A stretch of DNA of 64,000 nucleotides, taken from NCBI GenBank assembly GCA_905221345.1, contig CAJNCW010000007.1, positions 1 through 64,000 of the forward strand, written 5' to 3'. Shown here piece by piece: positions 58,187 to 64,000 of the stretch. Both the position numbers and the translations under genes were made by a program. This DNA is from a bacterium. GTDB lineage: Bacteria > Bacillota > Bacilli > Lactobacillales > Streptococcaceae. Below the pieces are notes generated by a model. That model was given only the letters and a program-made list of their open reading frames with translations, searched no databases and was not told the origin of the DNA. How positions within the stretch are numbered: position 1 is the stretch's first letter; every line of letters starts with the position of its first letter.

Positions 58187-58357
58187 TTAATGTGATACGC
58201 GGCGGCGAGCTGCTTTTTTACGGTTTTCTTCGATGAAAGCTGCTTTTTGCTCTTCTGGCTCAATCACTTTCTTTTTAATTGCGTATACTGCACCTGCAAC
58301 GGCAGCGACAGTTCCTGCGACACCTGTTACAAGACCTTTAGCGAATCCTTTAGCCAT
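58187..58357 (-). CDS. Small DUF3042 protein
   Basis: A 56-residue protein with one hydrophobic, glycine/alanine-rich helix (LVTGVAGTVAAVAGAVYAI) and a basic tail ending KKAARRRVSH. It matches my memory of the DUF3042 family of lactic acid bacteria, whose function is unknown. GGAGGA stands just before the ATG at 58357. A longer frame to 58660 is not supported by a ribosome site and covers the miaA start. Confidence 0.82.
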   Translation of the reverse strand: MAKGFAKGLVTGVAGTVAAVAGAVYAIKKKVIEPEEQKAAFIEENRKKAARRRVSH

Positions 58358-58477
58358 GAGTCTTCCTCCTTTATCTTCCCGATCAGCCAGGCTCCTCAAG
58401 AGATAGCATTTTTCTGACTGACCTTTTTGTGATATAATAATAGTAACGAAAAAATGGGAATTTTTCAAGGAAAAGAG

Positions 58478-59362
58478 ATGAAAACGAAAATAATTGTGAT
58501 TGTTGGGCCGACTGCTGTTGGGAAGACAGCCCTTGCTATCGAAGTGGCAAAGCGTTTTGGTGGAGAGGTGGTCAGTGGTGACAGTCAGCAAGTATACAGA
58601 GGGTTGGATATTGGGACGGCCAAGGCTAGCCCAGAGGAGCAAGCTGTTGTTCCTCATCATTTGATTGATGTCAGAGAGGTGACCGAGTCTTACTCGGCTT
58701 TTGATTTTGTTTCAGAAGCTAAGGCAGCCATAGAGGACATCCAAAGTCGTGGCAAGCTTGCTATTATCGCTGGAGGGACTGGGCTTTATATCCAGAGCTT
58801 GCTGGAAGGCTATCATCTAGGTGGGGAAACACCTCATGAGGAGATTGTAGCCTATCGGGCTAGTTTGGAGCCTTATTCGGATGAGGAGTTAGCCCATCTC
58901 GTGAAGCAAGCAGGCCTTGAAATTCCCCAGTTCAACCGTCGTCGTGCCATGCGAGCCTTGGAGATTGCCCATTTTGGTCAGGATTTGGAAAATCAGGAAA
59001 GTCCTTATGAACCACTGATTATCTGCTTGGATGATGAACGCAGTCAGCTTTATGACCGTATCAACCACCGAGTGGATTTGATGTTTGATGCTGGCCTTTT
59101 GGATGAGGCCAAGTGGCTCTTTGACCACTATCCAGATGTGCAGGCAGCCAAAGGCATTGGCTATAAGGAACTCTTTCCTTATTTCCGTGGGGAGCAAACT
59201 CTTAAGGAAGCGAGCGAGAGTCTCAAGCAGGCGACTCGTCGTTTTGCCAAGCGTCAGTTGACCTGGTTCCGTAATCGCATGCAAGTCACCTTTTATCAGA
59301 TAGGAGAGCTTGACGTGCAGGACCGCATTTTAAGCCAGATAGAGGAGTTTTTAGATGATTGA
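58478..59362 (+). CDS. miaA: tRNA dimethylallyltransferase
   Basis: A 294-residue enzyme that adds an isopentenyl group to A37 of tRNAs reading UNN codons. The P-loop is [11 protein letters not shown], and [17 protein letters not shown] and [12 protein letters not shown] are family motifs. ATG 58478 has AAGGA six bases upstream, better than ATG 58454. It overlaps hflX by eight bases. Confidence 0.95.
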   Translation: MKTKIIVIVGPTAVGKTALAIEVAKRFGGEVVSGDSQQVYRGLDIGTAKASPEEQAVVPHHLIDVREVTESYSAFDFVSEAKAAIEDIQSRGKLAIIAGGTGLYIQSLLEGYHLGGETPHEEIVAYRASLEPYSDEELAHLVKQAGLEIPQFNRRRAMRALEIAHFGQDLENQESPYEPLIICLDDERSQLYDRINHRVDLMFDAGLLDEAKWLFDHYPDVQAAKGIGYKELFPYFRGEQTLKEASESLKQATRRFAKRQLTWFRNRMQVTFYQIGELDVQDRILSQIEEFLDD

Positions 59363-60593
59363 AACGGAGAAAAAAGAGGAACGGGTCCTACTCATTGGTG
59401 TAGAACTGCAGGGAATGGACAATTTTGACCTCTCCATGGAAGAATTGGCCAGTCTGGCTAAGACAGCTGGGGAAGTCGTAGTCGATAGCTACAGGCAAAA
59501 ACGGGAAAAGTATGACTCCAAGACCTTCGTTGGTTCTGGTAAGCTGGAAGAAATTGCTCGAATGGTGGATGCTGAGGAAATCACGACTGTCATCGTCAAT
59601 AACCGTCTGACACCACGGCAAAATGTCAATCTAGAGGAAGTTCTGGGAGTTAAGGTTATTGACCGTATGCAGTTGATTCTGGATATCTTTGCCATGCGGG
59701 CTCGAAGCCATGAAGGAAAACTCCAAGTCCACCTAGCTCAGCTTAAGTACCTCTTACCCCGCTTGGTTGGTCAGGGAATTATGCTCAGCCGTCAGGCAGG
59801 GGGAATTGGTTCCCGTGGACCTGGTGAAAGCCAGCTGGAACTGAACCGACGTAGTGTTCGCAATCAAATCACAGATATTGAGCGTCAGCTCAAAGTGGTT
59901 GAGAAAAACCGGGCGACAGTCAGAGAAAAACGTCTGGAGTCAAGCACCTTTAAGATTGGTTTGATTGGTTACACCAATGCCGGGAAGTCAACTATCATGA
60001 ACACCTTAACCAGTAAGACCCAGTATGAAGCAGACGAGCTCTTTGCGACTCTAGATGCGACGACAAAGAGTATCCATCTGGGGGGCAATCTTCAGGTGAC
60101 TTTAACTGATACGGTTGGGTTTATCCAAGATTTGCCAACAGAATTGGTGTCCAGTTTCAAGTCAACCTTGGAAGAAAGCAAGCATGTAGACCTTCTGGTT
60201 CATGTCATTGATTCCAGCAATCCTTATCACGAGGAACATGAAAAAACGGTTCTGTCTATCGTGAAAGACTTGGATATGGAGGATATTCCTCGTCTGACCC
60301 TTTATAATAAAGCGGATTTGGTGGAGGATTTTACGCCTACTCAAACGCCGTATGCCCTCATTTCTGCCAAGTCTGAGGATAGTCGTGAGCAGCTACAAGC
60401 ATTGTTTTTGGAAAAAATCAAGGATATTTTTGAAGCCTTTACCCTGCGCGTGCCTTTTTCAAAATCCTACAAGATTCATGATTTGGAAAGTGTAGCGATT
60501 CTTGAAGATCGTGACTACCAAGATGATGGAGAAGTGATTACAGGCTATATTTCTGAGAAAAATAAATGGAGGTTAGAAGAATTTTATGACTGA
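59355..60593 (+). CDS. hflX: Ribosome-associated GTPase HflX
   Basis: A 412-residue GTPase with the HflX N-terminal domain, the Gly-rich linker [17 protein letters not shown], and the G domain ([19 protein letters not shown]). HflX splits stalled ribosomes in stress. GAGGAG lies inside miaA before its ATG. It overlaps the next gene by eight bases. Confidence 0.95.
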   Translation: MIETEKKEERVLLIGVELQGMDNFDLSMEELASLAKTAGEVVVDSYRQKREKYDSKTFVGSGKLEEIARMVDAEEITTVIVNNRLTPRQNVNLEEVLGVKVIDRMQLILDIFAMRARSHEGKLQVHLAQLKYLLPRLVGQGIMLSRQAGGIGSRGPGESQLELNRRSVRNQITDIERQLKVVEKNRATVREKRLESSTFKIGLIGYTNAGKSTIMNTLTSKTQYEADELFATLDATTKSIHLGGNLQVTLTDTVGFIQDLPTELVSSFKSTLEESKHVDLLVHVIDSSNPYHEEHEKTVLSIVKDLDMEDIPRLTLYNKADLVEDFTPTQTPYALISAKSEDSREQLQALFLEKIKDIFEAFTLRVPFSKSYKIHDLESVAILEDRDYQDDGEVITGYISEKNKWRLEEFYD

Positions 60594-61209
60594 TATCAAA
60601 ACTTTGGCTCTAAAATATGGGGGCTATACGAGTCTAGACAAGGTCTATCTGGATCAGCTTCTAGCTGGTAAAACAGAGCAGGAGCAATTGGCACTTATTA
60701 CTCCTCCTCCGAGTGTAGTCAATGCTTACTTTGCTGAACTCTACCAGAAAAAGAGTTCTGAAGCTGCGACGGATTATTTTGCAGAACTTAGTCAGGAACT
60801 GAACCTCTACAATGCTGAGCCAAGTTTCACCTTTGAAAATAAGCCCTTTATTCGACTTAATTTATCTGGTAAATCTTTTGGTTTTTGCTATGAGAGTAAG
60901 GGCCTGGGGCGAATTTTCTCTGAAAATGAAGAGGAAATCTCGGATGACTTGCTTTTTGAGATTGCGCAAATTTTCCCCCATCAACTCGTCTTTGAAGAGT
61001 CTGGAAAGATTTATATGAAGCATGTCGGGGACGAGGAAGTTGTTAGTGTAGAAAATCTCACAGCTTTGACAGACTTGGAAAACTTAGCAGATGGTCGCAA
61101 ACGTCTCAAAGGCTATAGCCAAGAGGATTTACTGCAAGAAGCTGCTGCTTTTTCTGGCAAGCGCTATTTCCGATCGGAAAACCGCACAGCCATGTTATAT
61201 ATTGATTAA
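60586..61209 (+). CDS. Conserved streptococcal protein of unknown function
   Basis: A 207-residue soluble, acidic protein that I cannot assign to a characterised family. It begins [20 protein letters not shown] and has a central stretch [20 protein letters not shown]. Similar genes in streptococci have sometimes been labelled cystathionine lyase, which nothing in the sequence supports, as there is no PLP-binding signature. GGAGG is 11 bases before the ATG. It is translationally coupled to hflX and followed by rnz after 14 bases. Confidence 0.75.
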   Translation: MTDIKTLALKYGGYTSLDKVYLDQLLAGKTEQEQLALITPPPSVVNAYFAELYQKKSSEAATDYFAELSQELNLYNAEPSFTFENKPFIRLNLSGKSFGFCYESKGLGRIFSENEEEISDDLLFEIAQIFPHQLVFEESGKIYMKHVGDEEVVSVENLTALTDLENLADGRKRLKGYSQEDLLQEAAAFSGKRYFRSENRTAMLYID

Positions 61210-61223
61210 TTAGAAAGTATCGA

Positions 61224-62153
61224 ATGGATATTCAATTTTTAGGAACAGGGGCTGGTCAGCCCTCCAAAGCCCGCAACGTTTCAAGTCTCGCATTGAAACT
61301 CTTGGACGAGATTAACGAAGTCTGGCTCTTTGACTGTGGAGAAGGAACGCAAAATCGCATTCTGGAAACCACGATTCGACCACGGAAGGTCAGCAAAATC
61401 TTTATCACTCACCTGCATGGAGACCATATCTTTGGCTTGCCAGGGTTTCTCTCTAGCCGTGCCTTTCAGGCCAATGAAGAGCAGACAGATTTGGATATTT
61501 ATGGACCACAAGGTATCAAGTCATTTGTCTTAACCAGTCTTCGTGTGTCAGGTTCTCGTCTGCCCTACCGCATTCATTTTCATGAGTTTGACCAAGATTC
61601 TCTAGGTAAAATTCTTGAAACAGATAAATTCACTGTGTATGCAGAGGAGCTGGACCACACTATTTTCTGCGTTGGTTATCGTGTCATGCAGAAAGACTTA
61701 GAAGGTACCTTGGATGCTGAAAAACTCAAGGCTGCTGGTGTTCCGTTCGGCCCACTTTTTGGAAAAATCAAAAACGGTCAGGATGTTGTCCTAGAAGACG
61801 GCACTGAAATCAAGGCAGCAGACTATATCTCAGCTCCTCGTCCGGGTAAGATTATTACTATTCTTGGTGACACCCGAAAAACCAATGCCAGCGTGCGTCT
61901 AGGCGTCAATGCTGATGTCCTGGTCCATGAATCGACTTATGGCAAGGGCGATGAGAAAATTGCCCGTAATCATGGTCACTCTACTAACATGCAGGCTGCG
62001 CAAGTAGCAGCAGAAGCCGGTGCCAAACGCCTCTTGCTCAATCATATCAGTGCTCGTTTCCTCTCAAAAGATATCAGCCAGCTCAAGAAAGATGCGGCTA
62101 GTATTTTTGAAAATGTCCATGTGGTCAAAGACTTGGAAGAAGTGGAAATCTAG
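61224..62153 (+). CDS. rnz: Ribonuclease Z
   Basis: A 309-residue metallo-beta-lactamase-fold nuclease that trims the 3' ends of tRNA precursors. The zinc motif is [13 protein letters not shown], with ILGDTRKT and [12 protein letters not shown] further on. It is needed here since the tRNAs of this window do not encode CCA. The ribosome site before the ATG is weak (AGAAAG). Confidence 0.95.
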   Translation: MDIQFLGTGAGQPSKARNVSSLALKLLDEINEVWLFDCGEGTQNRILETTIRPRKVSKIFITHLHGDHIFGLPGFLSSRAFQANEEQTDLDIYGPQGIKSFVLTSLRVSGSRLPYRIHFHEFDQDSLGKILETDKFTVYAEELDHTIFCVGYRVMQKDLEGTLDAEKLKAAGVPFGPLFGKIKNGQDVVLEDGTEIKAADYISAPRPGKIITILGDTRKTNASVRLGVNADVLVHESTYGKGDEKIARNHGHSTNMQAAQVAAEAGAKRLLLNHISARFLSKDISQLKKDAASIFENVHVVKDLEEVEI

Positions 62154-62174
62154 CAGTTATTGAAAGGACGAAGC

Positions 62175-62930
62175 ATGTCTACTATCTTGATTACTGGAGC
62201 CAGTGGTGGCTTGGCCCAAGAAATGGTCAAACTCTTACCAGAAGACCAACTGATTTTGCTAGGTAGAAACAAGGAAAAACTAGTTCAACTGTATGGAAAT
62301 CATCCCCATGCATAATTAATTGAAATCGACATTACTGATGACTCAGCCCTAGAAACTCTGGTAGCTGAACTCTATCTCCGCTATGACAAGATCGATGTCT
62401 TGGTCAACAACGCTGGCTATGGGATTTTTGAAGACTTTGACCAGATTTCTGACCAAGATATTCACCAGATGTTCGAGGTCAATACCTTTGTCCTGATGAA
62501 TCTGTCTCGTCGTCTTGGAGCTCGCATGAAGGAGAGGGGAAAGGGGCATATCATCAATATCGTCAGCATGGCAGGTTTGATAGCGACTAGCAAGTCCAGT
62601 CTCTATTCAGCAAGCAAGTTTGCGGCTATTGGTTTTTCAAATGCTTTGCGCCTCGAACTCATGCCCTATGGTATCTATGTGACGACTGTTAATCCAGGAC
62701 CTATCCGTACAGGATTTTTTGACCAGGCAGACCCAGATGGCAGCTACCTCCAGTCTGTGGACCGTTTTCTCTTGGAACCAGATGCAGTCGCTAGAAAGAT
62801 TGTCAAAACCATAGGAAAAAATAAACGAGAACTCAATCTCCCAGTTTTATTGAAGCTAGCCCATAAGTTTTATACCCTCTTCCCCAAATTAGCCGATAAG
62901 TTGGCAGGGGGAATCTTTAATTATAAGTAA
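62175..62930 (+). pseudogene. Short-chain dehydrogenase, interrupted by an ochre codon
   Basis: The frame from ATG 62175 to 62930 would encode a 251-residue SDR. The nucleotide loop ITGASGGLAQE comes first. Codon 47 (62313-62315) is TAA, in HPHA-stop-LIEIDITD. After it the frame is clean: NNAGYGIFEDF, the catalytic Ser region IVSMAG, and YSASKFAAIG with Tyr and Lys. A later start at 62400 would lack the Rossmann loop. One base change, for example from CAA, explains the lesion. AAAGGA precedes the first ATG. Confidence 0.87.
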
Positions 62931-62960
62931 AAAAGCTATTCCTTTAATGAATAGTTTTTT
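62929..62960 (+). terminator. Terminator after the SDR gene
   Basis: AAAAAGCTATTC pairs with GAATAGTTTTTT around CTTTAAT. Confidence 0.87.
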
Positions 62961-63032
62961 GATTTAATTTCTTGAAAGAAGAGTGTTTTAAAGTTAAAAA
63001 TCAAGCTTATTCGTGCCTATTCATAGCTTTTA

Positions 63033-63041
63033 GGGTATAAT
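63033..63041 (+). promoter_or_regulatory. Putative promoter of the ankyrin gene
   Basis: TATAAT at 63036-63041 with GGG in front and no good -35. It lies 80 bases before the ATG. A second TACAAT-like box lies near 63075. Confidence 0.45.
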
Positions 63042-63120
63042 ACAAATAAAAGAGTTCTAGAAGAAACTTAGAGTACAATCTAGGTACAAAAAGATAGAAT
63101 CATGGATACAGGAGTAAAAA

Positions 63121-64000
63121 ATGGCAAAAAAGAAAAGAGTTACCTTACCCAAGGAGTTTAATGAACTACTAACTGATGGAAATATTGACCAATTAAAGTC
63201 CGTATATGATAAGTGTGAGTTAACTGCACATGATGGAAGATTTAGCTTATGTACACCTCTGCATATGGGAGGAGTCCCGGATGAATTGGTTATTTGGCTT
63301 GTCGAACAGGGCTTAGATATCAATATCCCTGATTATTATGGAGCAACTCCTTTGTATCGTCAGGCAACCATGGGAAGAGAGACTGTAAAACTCTTGCTCG
63401 AATTGGGTGCAGATATTGAAAAAACCAATACTTATGGCAATACACCCTTGCATGTGGCAGCTGAGTTTTTTCATCCTAAGACCGTTGCGCTTCTCTTAGA
63501 AAAGGGAGCAAAGGTCAACCCTAAGAATGATAGGGGACAAACTCCACTAGACTCCGTTCTCACTGTCTGTCGGGGAATCTATATTGCCCAAACAGCTGAA
63601 ATCGCCGCAATGCTTCTGGATGCTGGTGCTAAGAAAACACCAGCTATGAAAGAAAAGGTCGAAAATATTGGTAAGGATTTTGAATTTCATAGAGAAGGAA
63701 TCAATCTCGACTATCTAGAAGCCGCAGATCAGGGTCTAGAAAAACTTTATGCTTTGTTTGATGTTAAGCCAGTCGCCAAACGAATAACCCATGATGGCAG
63801 TGCACCAATCTTGGTCAAAGAAGAAATTTGGGAGGAGCAATATGAGGAACTTTGGTCCTTCTTGATTCCTTCAAGTGGAGCAGCAAAAACTGTTCAGGGG
63901 GAAGTTATCCGTATACCAGGCAGAGTTCGAGATGAACTGGATCGAAACGGTGGGGCCAACTGGGACAGGGACTATAGAAAAATGCTTCAGGCTCTCCCTC
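63121..64000 (+). CDS. Ankyrin-repeat protein, cut by the window end
   Basis: The frame is open from ATG 63121 (AGGAG nine bases upstream) to the window end, 293 codons so far. Residues about 35-180 hold four or five ankyrin repeats (TPLHMGGVPDELVIWLVEQG, then GATPLYRQATMGRETVKLLLELGAD, in part, and GNTPLHVAAEFFHPKTVALLL, in part). The region after 195 has no repeat and is rich in charged residues and Trp (KEEIWEEQYEELWSFLIPSSG). Ankyrin domains bind other proteins. No signal peptide is seen, so it is probably cytoplasmic. No partner is visible in the window. Confidence 0.82.
   Translation, partial: MAKKKRVTLPKEFNELLTDGNIDQLKSVYDKCELTAHDGRFSLCTPLHMGGVPDELVIWLVEQGLDINIPDYYGATPLYRQATMGRETVKLLLELGADIEKTNTYGNTPLHVAAEFFHPKTVALLLEKGAKVNPKNDRGQTPLDSVLTVCRGIYIAQTAEIAAMLLDAGAKKTPAMKEKVENIGKDFEFHREGINLDYLEAADQGLEKLYALFDVKPVAKRITHDGSAPILVKEEIWEEQYEELWSFLIPSSGAAKTVQGEVIRIPGRVRDELDRNGGANWDRDYRKMLQALP

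Noticed and set aside
58358..58660. Longer N-terminus for the DUF3042 gene
   Set aside because: It would overlap the miaA start on the other strand, lacks a ribosome site, and the 56-residue form has GGAGGA directly upstream.
60586..61209. Cystathionine lyase label sometimes used for this gene
   Set aside because: At 207 residues it is about half the size of such enzymes and shows no PLP-lysine motif.

Overview
The window looks like the chromosome of a mitis-group Streptococcus (S. mitis, S. oralis or S. pneumoniae type). The evidence is a pneumococcal-type 5S/tRNA array, a raffinose (raf) locus, pyruvate oxidase (spxB), a ZmpB-type M26 metalloprotease with an N-terminal LPYTG, a choline-binding surface protein, copY-cupA-copA, and low-GC DNA with strong AGGAG ribosome sites. 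The species cannot be settled by reading alone.

Layout. 1-1728: the 3' end of a 5S rRNA and 18 tRNA genes, the last two being identical tRNA-Ser(GCT) copies. 1738-3043: a decayed ISL3-family (IS1167-like) element. 3153-3859: a membrane protein gene frameshifted at a run of nine A. 3949-13992: the raf locus: a BirA-like gene and an AraC regulator on the minus strand, then divergent aga, rafE, rafF, rafG, gtfA and an O-antigen-ligase-like gene. gtfA carries an amber codon before both catalytic residues. 14053-18178: a MarR-headed five-gene operon ending in a quaternary-amine (choline/betaine) ABC transporter. 18270-22900: a small membrane protein, SczA/CzcD zinc resistance, and an ATPase-permease fusion. 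22901-27877: galR, then galK, a HAD phosphatase, galT and a thioesterase. 27881-28125: a long hairpin and the remnant of an ABC ATPase, probably a rearrangement scar. 28229-33336: murD-murG-divIB and pyrFE with a PyrR-type attenuator. 33396-36350: a polar amino-acid ABC transporter on the minus strand. 36471-39555: copper resistance under two cop boxes. 39767-43667: spxB, a VOC protein, a SemiSWEET and manA. 43708-46041: an NSS transporter with a structured leader, and a TipA-like MerR regulator. 46285-53420: a UPF0340 protein and zmpB. 53487-62930: pabBC, a choline-binding protein, gki, thyA, DUF3042, miaA, hflX, an unknown gene, rnz and an SDR gene broken by an ochre codon. 63121-64000: an ankyrin-repeat gene that leaves the window.

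Themes. Sugar entry and catabolism (raf, gal, manA, gki, SemiSWEET) sit under local regulators and cre-like sites. Metal resistance modules (zinc, copper) have recognisable operators. Several genes are broken by single events: gtfA, the SDR gene, the membrane gene at 3153, and possibly the SemiSWEET N-terminus. Gene order is mosaic compared with what I remember of pneumococcus.

The observations I rate highest are a TipAL/TipAS-like internal start with a perfect ribosome site in the MerR gene, a predicted leaderless pabBC transcript, a long hairpin whose wobble pairs fit only a plus-strand RNA, an unassigned leader on the NSS transporter, and the in-frame stops. I found no phage and no CRISPR array, and nothing I can firmly call a new system.
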